DNA of 7,691 nt, taken from assembly GCA_036507955.1 (NCBI GenBank), contig DATCIH010000044.1, positions 1 through 7,691 of the forward strand, in the 5' to 3' direction. This document shows, one piece after another, positions 1 through 6,132 of this stretch. The notes under the pieces are model-generated. The model saw only the letters and a program-made list of their open reading frames with translations. It had not been told where the DNA came from and ran no database searches. Both the position numbers and the translations under genes were made by a program. Each line of letters starts with the position of its first letter. The first letter of the stretch is position 1. The DNA is from DATCIH01 sp036507955. Lineage in GTDB: Bacteria; Bacillota; Clostridia; Clostridiales; Clostridiaceae.

Positions 1-1
1 G

Positions 2-55
2 GGGGCGGCTGGTAAAGCCAATCCCGAAACCAAAAATTTCTTTAATAATATATAA
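2..55 (+). CDS. 3' end of an unidentified plus-strand gene (partial)
   Basis: An open frame enters from the left edge and encodes GAAGKANPETKNFFNNI followed by TAA at 53-55. The stop lies right at the foot of the hairpin at 55-76, the usual position for a gene end and its terminator. This is the main reason to believe the frame. The opening bases are more GC-rich than the rest of the window. Only 17 residues are visible and I do not recognise the protein. The frame one base over also stays open but runs through the hairpin, so it is less likely. The segment could also be non-coding. Confidence 0.4.
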   Translation, partial: GAAGKANPETKNFFNNI

Positions 56-76
56 AGGCACCCATGTGGGTGCCTT
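55..76. terminator. Bidirectional intrinsic terminator between convergent genes
   Basis: AAGGCACCC (55-63) pairs perfectly with GGGTGCCTT (68-76) around an ATGT loop, giving a GC-rich 9-bp stem. On the plus strand it is followed by GTTTTAATT, and on the minus strand by TATATATTATT. It starts 3 nt past the stop of the minus-strand permease (80-1213) and directly after the stop of the putative plus-strand gene, so it can serve both. Confidence 0.8.
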
Positions 77-79
77 GTT

Positions 80-1213
80 TTAATTACACAAGCTTTCATA
101 GCTTAATTTATTAAATTCTCTTACCGAGGATACCATGGAAAATAGTGAAACTATGGCCGGTATAATCAATGCTACACAGAAAGAATCTAATCTAAATACT
201 GGTATATGCTGACCGTTTGGCTGCCAAACGGCTATATTTAGTAACTCAGTTGTTAAAGTAGTAAGTCCTATTCCAACAATAAACCCAATTAAACATACCG
301 TAGTATTTTCAATGAAAAGTTTTCTTCGTAATTTTGATTCAGTGAAGCCTATGGTTGACATAATAGCAAATTCATTTTTTCTACCCAAAAATACTATATA
401 GTTCAGATTTCCTAAGGATATACATAAAACTAATAATATAATTATATCCAAGAAAATGTATAAAACGTTTATGCTTGCTTGTGTTTGATCCATTATTTCT
501 TTGATACTTTTGTAGTCTAGAATAATTATATTTTTTTCCTTTAAAGCTATGATTTTATCATTTATCCCCATATTGGTACCATCTTTAAAGAAAAAACCCA
601 TTCCAACTTTTAATGCATCCTCTCTTGTGATTACCCCTACATCACAAACTATAGGTATCCACACTTCGCCCTTTGTTATTCCTACTAACTTATAGGTTTT
701 ATTAAAGTGTATATCCGGGCTAGAAACATTGTTTAAATAGTCCCCCAATTTAAGTTTATACTGTTTTGTGAACTCTAAGGGCAGCAATATTTCATCTGCA
801 TTGTCTTTTGGTATAGTTCCACTTACTAATTTTAGGTTAAAGTTTTTTAGTATTTTTCCCACATCTTCCGAATAAAAAATAAAGGAATCTATACTACTAC
901 TCCCAAAAACAGCACTATAATTGAAACTAGTATTATTATTCATCCCCAAAAATGGAATAACATCTTTAACATTGGGATCACTTTTTATATCTGAGATTAT
1001 TTTATCGCTTATGGGTTTACTTTTATCATTAGTATAAAGGATAGTACTTTTACTAACCACATTAGTACTTGACTTATCAATATCTGCTAAGGATCCAAAT
1101 AATAATAATCCAAATAAATATATTAAAAACACGCTTATTATTGTGCAAATAAAGCTTGGTAGAACCTTTTTCGAATTACTTTTTATATAGGTATAACTTG
1201 ATAAAGGTTTCAT
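80..1213 (-). CDS. ABC transporter permease, MacB/FtsX type (second permease of operon)
   Basis: A membrane subunit of 377 residues for a MacB-type (mechanotransmission) ABC exporter. The layout is typical of the family: one N-terminal helix (about 18-40), a large extracytoplasmic domain (about 41-248), then three C-terminal helices (about 250-275, 303-325, 344-364) forming the FtsX domain. The cytoplasmic stretch RKNEFAIMSTIGFTESKLRR (278-297) is the characteristic segment that contacts the ATPase. The ATG at 1211-1213 overlaps the ATPase stop by one base (TAATG) and is preceded by AGGGGTGG, so translation is probably coupled. Its N-terminus (MKPLS) matches that of the other permease in the operon, consistent with divergence from a common ancestor and a heterodimeric channel. 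The substrate cannot be told from sequence. Candidates by family are antimicrobial peptides, signal peptides or lipoproteins. Confidence 0.88.
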   Translation of the reverse strand: MKPLSSYTYIKSNSKKVLPSFICTIISVFLIYLFGLLLFGSLADIDKSSTNVVSKSTILYTNDKSKPISDKIISDIKSDPNVKDVIPFLGMNNNTSFNYSAVFGSSSIDSFIFYSEDVGKILKNFNLKLVSGTIPKDNADEILLPLEFTKQYKLKLGDYLNNVSSPDIHFNKTYKLVGITKGEVWIPIVCDVGVITREDALKVGMGFFFKDGTNMGINDKIIALKEKNIIILDYKSIKEIMDQTQASINVLYIFLDIIILLVLCISLGNLNYIVFLGRKNEFAIMSTIGFTESKLRRKLFIENTTVCLIGFIVGIGLTTLTTELLNIAVWQPNGQHIPVFRLDSFCVALIIPAIVSLFSMVSSVREFNKLSYESLCN

Positions 1214-1890
1214 TATACCACCCCTTTTAAGCTATCAACAGTTACTATTACTCCATCTCGTATATTTACGATATCATCAGCGTTTTCCAGGATGGATGGA
1301 TCATGGGTTACAACAATAATCAAGGCCTTTCTCTTATATTCATCTAAAAAATCCATAACTTCCTTTGCACTTTTATGATCTAAGGCTGCTGTTAGCTCAT
1401 CTGCGAAGATAACCTTGGGATCATTTATGAGTGCTCTTGCTATGGCAACTCTTTGCCTTTGGCCTCCAGATAATTGAAAGGGTTTTTTATTTGCAAGGTG
1501 ACTTATCTTTAGCCTCTCCAAAAGATTTAAAGCTTTTAATTTTCCTTCCATGCTATCACTATTTATTGGGGTAAGCACATTTTCTAAAACTGTCATATAA
1601 TCTATTAAAAAATGTCTTTGAAATATAAACCCAAAATCTTTTAATCTAAGTTCAGCAGCTTTTTTAGGGGTAAGCTTACTTAAATCAGTATTATTATAAG
1701 TAATTGTCCCTGAGGTTGGGATTTTTAATCCAGCCATAACATATAAAAGCGAGCTTTTACCACTACCTGAGGGCCCCATAACCCCTATCATCCTATTTCC
1801 TTCAAGTGTTAAGTTTATATTTTTTAAAGCGTAGGTTTGAACCTCTTTACCTATATCATATATAAGATTTGTATTATCAATTTTTAACAT
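1213..1890 (-). CDS. ABC transporter ATP-binding protein, MacB/LolD type
   Basis: The cytoplasmic ATPase that powers the two flanking permeases, 225 residues. From the chosen start the motifs are: Walker A GPSGSGKSS (39-47), Q-loop Gln91 in FIFQR, signature LSGGQ (140-144), Walker B VIFADE (160-165), D-loop AALD (168-171) and switch His196 in VVTHD. Length and motif spacing fit the LolD/MacB ATPase family. The ATG at 1888-1890 is chosen because a strong GGGGGAGGG sits just upstream. An in-frame ATG nine codons earlier (1915-1917) would overlap the preceding gene and has no comparable site. The gap to the upstream permease is then 13 nt. One oddity is that the usual Pro after the Walker B Glu (DEPT) is Leu here (DELT). 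All catalytic residues are otherwise present, so it should be active. Confidence 0.92.
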   Translation of the reverse strand: MLKIDNTNLIYDIGKEVQTYALKNINLTLEGNRMIGVMGPSGSGKSSLLYVMAGLKIPTSGTITYNNTDLSKLTPKKAAELRLKDFGFIFQRHFLIDYMTVLENVLTPINSDSMEGKLKALNLLERLKISHLANKKPFQLSGGQRQRVAIARALINDPKVIFADELTAALDHKSAKEVMDFLDEYKRKALIIVVTHDPSILENADDIVNIRDGVIVTVDSLKGVV

Positions 1891-1903
1891 AATGACCCTC
1901 CCC

Positions 1904-3043
1904 CTAATTCTTTTCAATCATTTTAATTGGATCTAATTTATTTATGAGATTATTTATTGGAATTATAGAAAATAAAATAGTAAAAAGTGGTACAAGGATA
2001 GCTACTACAAACCCCTTTGTTGTAAATAGAAATCCTCTAACCCCTAAGGGTTCCCATAATCTCTTGGAGTTAAATAGTTGCATTATAACTCCCAACCCAA
2101 TACCTAATATAAAGCCAATAGCATTGGTTATAACAACTTCTTTAAAGGTTCTAAATAAAATATTTCTTTTATTATAGCCAAGTGCATTTAGTAACCCTAA
2201 TTCTTCTTTTCTATTGATATACTGAGCATACTTTGTGCTTCCTACTGTGACTACCATAACAATAATAGACAATATTGATATTACATCTAAAACTTTTAAT
2301 GCTCCTAGTTTTCTTTCAAAAGCTTTATTTGAAGTTTCCTCTGTAGCCACCACCACTCTAGTTTTGTCTACCTTAGATATATAAGCATCCATTGAGGCTT
2401 TCTTTCCTGCTTTAGGAAAGACATAAAAGCTTCGGCTTAAGACTATTTCTTCATTTTTATAATCAGGTAAAATACTATCATTAGCAGATAATATTGAGGT
2501 TAAGGCTTCACTATCTAAAATACCTACTACTAAGTATTCTCCTGGGATACTATCAAACTTATTAATACTATCACCAATTTTGTCCCCAATTTTAAGCTTT
2601 CTATTTTTAGCTATGTCCTTATTTACTGCTACTTCCTGTGACTCTTCCTTAGGTAAATTACCCTGGATTAACTTAATTCCTTGGGCTTTCATGAAATAAT
2701 CTACATCAGCTGATCTTAAAGGTACAGCAACTGCGCTGTCTGAAGCTCCAGGAATCTCAAATCTTATTCCGTAGTTGAAGTTCGATGCAACGATTCTATC
2801 CACATTTTTGTTTTTGCTGATATCTTCAATTAAGCTTTTGTCTATGGGTTTTTGTTCGAAGCTACTTATGGAAGCTGCCTTCTTATAGAATAAAACATGT
2901 GCTCTCTCTTCCATTGACAAAATACTACTAGTAAATCCATATAAAATATACAAGAAAGCAACTGCAAGGGTCACTGCATTTATAGAGGCGAAGATTTTCC
3001 TCTTATTTCGCTTGGTATATAGTAAAGGTGATAAAGGTTTCAT
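1904..3043 (-). CDS. ABC transporter permease, MacB/FtsX type (first gene of operon)
   Basis: The first membrane subunit of the exporter, 379 residues from the chosen start. It has an N-terminal helix at about 20-43, an extracytoplasmic domain at about 44-248, and FtsX-domain helices at about 250-272, 303-325 and 344-366. The ATPase-contacting segment NRKEELGLLNALGYNKRN lies at 277-294. The start at 3041-3043 is preferred over the ATG at 3059-3061. GGAAGGG lies 9 nt upstream of it, and the resulting N-terminus MKPLSPLLYTKRNKRK lines up with MKPLSSYTYIKSNSKK of the partner permease. The earlier start would place the ribosome binding site inside the gene. The order permease-ATPase-permease resembles vexP1-vex2-vexP3 of Streptococcus pneumoniae. 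No HlyD-type adaptor gene is present. The substrate is unknown. Confidence 0.88.
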   Translation of the reverse strand: MKPLSPLLYTKRNKRKIFASINAVTLAVAFLYILYGFTSSILSMEERAHVLFYKKAASISSFEQKPIDKSLIEDISKNKNVDRIVASNFNYGIRFEIPGASDSAVAVPLRSADVDYFMKAQGIKLIQGNLPKEESQEVAVNKDIAKNRKLKIGDKIGDSINKFDSIPGEYLVVGILDSEALTSILSANDSILPDYKNEEIVLSRSFYVFPKAGKKASMDAYISKVDKTRVVVATEETSNKAFERKLGALKVLDVISILSIIVMVVTVGSTKYAQYINRKEELGLLNALGYNKRNILFRTFKEVVITNAIGFILGIGLGVIMQLFNSKRLWEPLGVRGFLFTTKGFVVAILVPLFTILFSIIPINNLINKLDPIKMIEKN

Positions 3044-3105
3044 AGACTCATTCCCTTCCATTTCATATTAAGAGATTCTCTATTAACATAATAATATAAA
3101 ACCCT

Positions 3106-3123
3106 GGTAATAAAATAGTTACC
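3106..3123. promoter_or_regulatory. Inverted repeat upstream of the MacB-type operon, possible operator
   Basis: GGTAA (3106-3110) and TTACC (3119-3123) form a dyad with an 8-nt AT-rich spacer, about 60-80 bp upstream of the first permease start. On the minus strand it would cover the -35 region of the best -10 candidates (TATTAT or TATATT within 3088-3098). None of these has a recognisable -35 box at 17 nt. A regulator binding here is an inference, because five-base arms can occur by chance in AT-rich DNA. Confidence 0.25.
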
Positions 3124-3250
3124 CCAGTCATAATTTTTTTATTTGTATGCTATAGAAATAAATAATCTAGCTAAAAGCTACGGAAAAGTCCGAGGAATAT
3201 CAGCAATAAACCTTATTAATTTTCCTTTTATAAGGTATTAATAATTGAAA

Positions 3251-3283
3251 AATGAGGCAGTAAATCCATTTTACTGCCTCATT
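3251..3283 (-). terminator. Intrinsic terminator of the GntR-ABC operon
   Basis: AATGAGGCAGTAAA (3251-3264) pairs perfectly over 14 bp with TTTACTGCCTCATT (3270-3283) around a 5-nt loop. On the minus strand the stem is followed by TTTCAATTATT, and together with the terminal Ts of the stem this gives a U-rich tail. It lies 22 nt past the stop of the minus-strand permease at 3306, so it ends that operon and insulates the MacB-type operon downstream. Confidence 0.85.
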
Positions 3284-3305
3284 AATTATAAAGTGAAGAT
3301 GTTAA

Positions 3306-4100
3306 TTATTGATTTATTTTCAACCCACTTGATCTCTTCAAAGATAACCTACCGCCTAAAAAATAACTAGTAACAAATGCAATAATCAATAAAATTATCC
3401 CGAAAAATCCGCTTATATATCTACAAGCCATAATTAGGGAAGCCTGGTCTCGTGGAAAAACACCCCAGATGGCTTCAGTAGTTAGATTAAACTCTAGGGA
3501 TATTAATGGAACTCCAGAAATATTAGAATGAACTATAATTAACATAATTAATAAAGCTATAACTATATATCCAAACACTTTGTATCTTTTAGATAATAAG
3601 GAAGTTCCTCTTATTGAAATACCCACAGCTATATTCCAAATACAATAAATTAACGTTAGTAAGCCTGTATAGGAAGCTACTAACTCACCTGGCCTTACAA
3701 AAATATTTAGTCCTACAAGATATACTATAGTAATAAAAACTGGAAGTCCTGATATTTGGAGGATGCTAAACTTTGCAGTATAAATATCCTCTTTTAATAT
3801 CGGTGCCTGTATTAAGAAATTATTTAGATTACCTGTGGATCTTCCTTTCCACATAATAACACCTTGAAGGTTAAAGCTTAATATGTATGCTAAGTTGATT
3901 AAAAACATTACTTGGATATAAAAGCCACCCACCCAGGTTATTTCTCCGCTATTTGAATATTTAAAAACTGCCCAAGTTATCAGAGCACAATTAAATAAAG
4001 AGATTATTCCTGCAAAAATTATAGAAATAACAAATAACCATTTAAGACCACCCGTGTTCATAAACCAATAGGCTTTTATTATCTTAATAACTCTTTTCAT
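3306..4100 (-). CDS. ABC-2 type transporter permease-like membrane protein
   Basis: A polytopic membrane protein of 264 residues with about six predicted helices (21-45, 58-83, 113-135, 144-164, 174-192, 231-249) and a short basic C-terminus. No catalytic motif is seen. It starts 2 nt after the stop of the upstream ATPase, with GGGGGGTGA 7 nt before its ATG, so it is very likely the membrane partner of that ATPase. The short length, six-helix layout and place after a GntR-ATPase pair fit the ABC-2-like permeases of YtrA-controlled operons. The family assignment rests mainly on context and topology, because no diagnostic motif was recognised. It is probably an exporter component or a cell-envelope stress transporter, with unknown substrate. 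Confidence 0.75.
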   Translation of the reverse strand: MKRVIKIIKAYWFMNTGGLKWLFVISIIFAGIISLFNCALITWAVFKYSNSGEITWVGGFYIQVMFLINLAYILSFNLQGVIMWKGRSTGNLNNFLIQAPILKEDIYTAKFSILQISGLPVFITIVYLVGLNIFVRPGELVASYTGLLTLIYCIWNIAVGISIRGTSLLSKRYKVFGYIVIALLIMLIIVHSNISGVPLISLEFNLTTEAIWGVFPRDQASLIMACRYISGFFGIILLIIAFVTSYFLGGRLSLKRSSGLKINQ

Positions 4101-4102
4101 AA

Positions 4103-4954
4103 CTATTTCACCCCCCAGATACTATAGGTTAATAAATTTTCAATATTAGGCTTAATACCTTTCATAGCTTTAAAAAATTCATTAGCAGTTTCTCTGAGTA
4201 TCAACCCCTCAAATACAATCTCACCTTTTCTAAGCCCTATAAACTTATTGTCCAAACCTTTCAGATCTTCAACACTTCCAGATAAAAAAATATACTTTTC
4301 CTCAAGCTTATCCGCGGAGATACTTTCTATTATTCTACCCTCATGAATTAGTGTAATATAATCTGCTATCTTATCTAAATCCGAGGTAATATGGGTGGAA
4401 AAGAATACTGATTTTTCTCCATCAGATACAAACTCTCGAAGTATATCTAAAAGTTCAATCCTTGCCATAGGGTCAAGGCCTGCAGTGGGCTCATCAAGAA
4501 TCAAAACCTTTGGGTTATGAGCAAAGGCAAGTGCAAACATTGCTTTAGTTTTCATCCCCTTAGAAAACTCACTTATTTTTTTATTTAAGGGGATTTTCCA
4601 TCTGGAAATATAGCTCTTAAATATATCCTCACTCCAGTTATCATAAAATAGTCTAAGAGTTTTTGAATGCATAAGCAAAGTAGAGTTACTGATAAAATAA
4701 TCTTCGTCAGGGACATATCCTATCTGTGACTTTACATATAACTCTTCTACAACATTGTCCCGTCCCATAACCTTAATTTGCCCAGAGGATTTTTCTAAGG
4801 CATTTAATATTAATCTAATAGTAGTAGTTTTACCTGCTCCATTTTCTCCTATAAAGCCCATAATAGATCCTTTTTCAAGGGTAAGGTTTATATTATCCAA
4901 CTTGAAATCCGTAAAATCTTTATTTAAGTTTGTAATTTCTAATATATTATCCAT
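4103..4954 (-). CDS. ABC transporter ATP-binding protein, YtrB-like
   Basis: The cytoplasmic ATPase of an ABC-2-type transporter, 283 residues. Motifs in order: Walker A GENGAGKT (36-43), a Q-loop region IGYVPDED (78-85) where the usual Gln is replaced by Asp, a signature of FSKGM (130-134) instead of LSGGQ, Walker B VLILDEP (150-156), D-loop AGLD (158-161) and switch His188 in STHIT. A C-terminal extension of about 70 residues (215-283) follows the nucleotide-binding domain. The altered Q-loop and signature are, as far as I recall, usual in this subfamily rather than damage. GAAGGAGGT, 8 nt before the ATG, lies within the last codons of the upstream gntR gene, whose stop is 1 nt away, so the two are translationally coupled. 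It works with the permease at 3306-4100. Confidence 0.92.
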   Translation of the reverse strand: MDNILEITNLNKDFTDFKLDNINLTLEKGSIMGFIGENGAGKTTTIRLILNALEKSSGQIKVMGRDNVVEELYVKSQIGYVPDEDYFISNSTLLMHSKTLRLFYDNWSEDIFKSYISRWKIPLNKKISEFSKGMKTKAMFALAFAHNPKVLILDEPTAGLDPMARIELLDILREFVSDGEKSVFFSTHITSDLDKIADYITLIHEGRIIESISADKLEEKYIFLSGSVEDLKGLDNKFIGLRKGEIVFEGLILRETANEFFKAMKGIKPNIENLLTYSIWGVK

Positions 4955-4955
4955 T

Positions 4956-5330
4956 TTAATTACCTCCTTCTAGGTTCTGAATTATATTAAAAATAGCTTC
5001 TTTATTTACACCAGCATCCATTAATTTTAGAGTCTTATCTTTATATTCTTCAATTAATTTATTCTTTCTATCTGACAATAATTTTGAAACATCCACAGTC
5101 TTTACAAAAGTACCTCGGCCAGATACTGTGTAGATAAAGCCATCATGTTCTAAATCTATATAAGCTCTCTTAGTGGTTATAGTACTCACATTTAGTTCCT
5201 TTGCTAACTGCCGAACCGAGGGAAGAATATCATTGAATTTAAGCTCTCCGCTAAGTATATTTTCTTTAATACAAGTTTCTATCTGTTCATACATTGGTAA
5301 GTCACTTGTATAATCTATTCTGATATTCAT
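4956..5330 (-). CDS. GntR-family transcriptional regulator, YtrA subfamily
   Basis: A DNA-binding repressor of 124 residues. The N-terminal winged helix-turn-helix spans about 10-76, with the family signature LPSVRQLAKELNVSTITTKR (36-55) and the wing GRGTFV (71-76). The C-terminal part is only about 48 residues and predicted helical. This short dimerisation domain marks the YtrA subfamily and rules out the larger FadR and HutC ligand-binding domains. The ATG at 5328-5330 is preceded by GGAAGGGG at 7 nt. As first gene of an operon with an ABC ATPase and a permease, it most likely represses its own operon by binding the palindrome at 5358-5404 and is released by an effector. In Bacillus subtilis the ytr operon responds to some cell-wall antibiotics, but the effector here is unknown. 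Confidence 0.92.
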   Translation of the reverse strand: MNIRIDYTSDLPMYEQIETCIKENILSGELKFNDILPSVRQLAKELNVSTITTKRAYIDLEHDGFIYTVSGRGTFVKTVDVSKLLSDRKNKLIEEYKDKTLKLMDAGVNKEAIFNIIQNLEGGN

Positions 5331-5357
5331 TTAGCTACCCCTTCCATATACACTGTG

Positions 5358-5404
5358 TAAGTCATGATATCGTGTATATATGATATATACGATATCATGA
5401 CTTA
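5358..5404. promoter_or_regulatory. 47-nt composite palindrome, probable operator of the GntR regulator
   Basis: TAAGTCATGATATCGT (5358-5373) is perfectly repeated in inverse as ACGATATCATGACTTA (5389-5404). Between them lies a second perfect dyad, GTATATA-TGA-TATATAC (5374-5390), whose centre is shifted by one base. The inner dyad has the GT..TA/TA..AC ends typical of GntR-type sites. The element begins 28 nt upstream of the gntR start and overlaps the -10 box and expected transcription start of its promoter, an ideal place for autorepression. That the adjacent regulator binds here is inferred from position and symmetry. Confidence 0.75.
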
Positions 5405-5417
5405 TAATTAATGTCAA
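5389..5417 (-). promoter_or_regulatory. Predicted sigma-A promoter of the gntR-ABC operon
   Basis: On the minus strand a perfect -35 box TTGACA (5412-5417) is separated by 17 nt from TATCGT (5389-5394), a weak -10 box sharing four of six consensus bases. Transcription would start near 5382, about 50 nt before the gntR ATG, inside the palindrome at 5358-5404. A repressor bound there would block polymerase. Confidence 0.6.
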
Positions 5418-5471
5418 TTTATATTTATTGTGGATAATTCTTTATTTATGATTTCAAGAATATAGGAAACA

Positions 5472-5480
5472 TGTTATAAT
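5472..5480 (+). promoter_or_regulatory. Extended -10 promoter of the small membrane protein gene
   Basis: TGTTATAAT (5472-5480) is a perfect extended -10 element (TGnTATAAT). The -35 region at 17 nt spacing, TTTCAA (5452-5457), is poor, as is common for extended -10 promoters. Transcription would begin near 5487, giving an untranslated leader of about 78 nt before the ATG at 5565. The -10 overlaps the 8-bp palindrome AACATGTT (5468-5475). Confidence 0.55.
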
Positions 5481-5564
5481 TTTATAAAGTGCTGTGTATA
5501 TTCTATAAGCATAATACATCCAACATAGTAATTTGCATTATATAGATGATAAGGGGTGAGTTTT

Positions 5565-5798
5565 ATGGATAAGTTTAAAGAGTATAGAAATGTTAGGATA
5601 AAGCTTGAATGTGCATCAGGCATAATTGCCCTCATAATTGGGGAAGGAATAAGTTCCTATTTAGGAATTTACGGTAAGAAATTCATTTCATTAGATACTG
5701 CATTAAGCTTTGCTATTATAGCAGGTATTTGTGGTGTGTTAAACAATATCTCTATAAGAATTGCGGATAAATGGTATTATAAAAATAAGAATAAGTAG
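5565..5798 (+). CDS. Small two-helix membrane protein, unknown function
   Basis: A 77-residue protein with a charged N-terminus (MDKFKEYRNVRIKLE), two hydrophobic segments (about 16-36 and 45-63) and a basic tail (DKWYYKNKNK). This predicts a helical hairpin in the membrane with both ends in the cytoplasm. I do not recognise the family and see no enzymatic motif. The ATG at 5565 is chosen because GGGGTG sits 6 nt before it. An in-frame GTG at 5556 would overlap that site. It is transcribed away from the gntR operon from its own promoter and ends before the shared terminator at 5861-5898. The 47-nt palindrome lies about 70 bp from its -10 box, so shared control is possible but not shown. The balanced composition and good start signals support a real gene. 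Confidence 0.7.
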   Translation: MDKFKEYRNVRIKLECASGIIALIIGEGISSYLGIYGKKFISLDTALSFAIIAGICGVLNNISIRIADKWYYKNKNK

Positions 5799-5860
5799 CA
5801 AGAATGTGTTCCTATTGCTAAGGAGAATTAGATATGGGGCTATATAGCGAAGAGCATTTA

Positions 5861-5898
5861 AAATAAGCAGAAGGTTGTGTTACACCCTCTGCTTATTT
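5861..5898. terminator. Bidirectional terminator between the small membrane gene and rpn
   Basis: AAATAAGCAGA (5861-5871) pairs over 11 bp with TCTGCTTATTT (5888-5898). One mismatch and three more pairs then lead to an 8-nt loop. The plus strand continues TTCTATTTTATA, and the minus strand ends the stem in TTATTT followed by TAAATG. It lies between two convergent genes and is placed to end both transcripts. Confidence 0.75.
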
Positions 5899-5949
5899 TC
5901 TATTTTATAATTACATATCTTATTTAAATAATATAAATATAATTCTTAT

Positions 5950-6132
5950 TTAGTGCTTTTCTTTGTTCAATTCATGAAGCTTTTCAATATCTTCCTTTTT
6001 TAAACCAGTGATTTCAATTATATCATCAATAATAAAGCCTTTTTTAACCATCTTACTTGCATCTTCAAGTTTTCCTTCTTTTATACCTTCTTCGAAGCCT
6101 TCTTTTCTTAATTCAATACCTACCCTAGTCAT
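5950..6132 (-). CDS. Possible intragenic 60-residue C-terminal Rpn protein (RpnS-like)
   Basis: An in-frame ATG within the rpn gene (6130-6132) is preceded by AAAGGAGAGG (6139-6148), far better than the site of the full-length gene. The AAGGAG core is 9 nt and the GGAGAGG part 6 nt from the ATG. The product would be the last 60 residues of Rpn, beginning MTRVGIELRKEGFEEGIKEG, which carries the EG-repeat helical tail and no nuclease residues. In E. coli, short proteins made from the 3' end of rpn genes have been reported to block the toxic full-length nuclease, and this would be the equivalent. No separate internal promoter was recognised, so both forms would come from one mRNA. Translation from this site is inferred from the ribosome binding site only. 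Confidence 0.5.
   Translation of the reverse strand: MTRVGIELRKEGFEEGIKEGKLEDASKMVKKGFIIDDIIEITGLKKEDIEKLHELNKEKH

Noticed and set aside
1944..2177. 77-codon plus-strand frame inside the first permease gene
   Set aside because: Antisense shadow of a well-supported FtsX-type permease, with no start signals. The same applies to the open plus-strand frames at 4755-4973 and 7326-7529.
5468..5475. AACATGTT palindrome as a LexA/SOS box
   Set aside because: It lacks the GAAC-N4-GTTC pattern of Gram-positive LexA sites, and an 8-bp palindrome is expected by chance in this composition.
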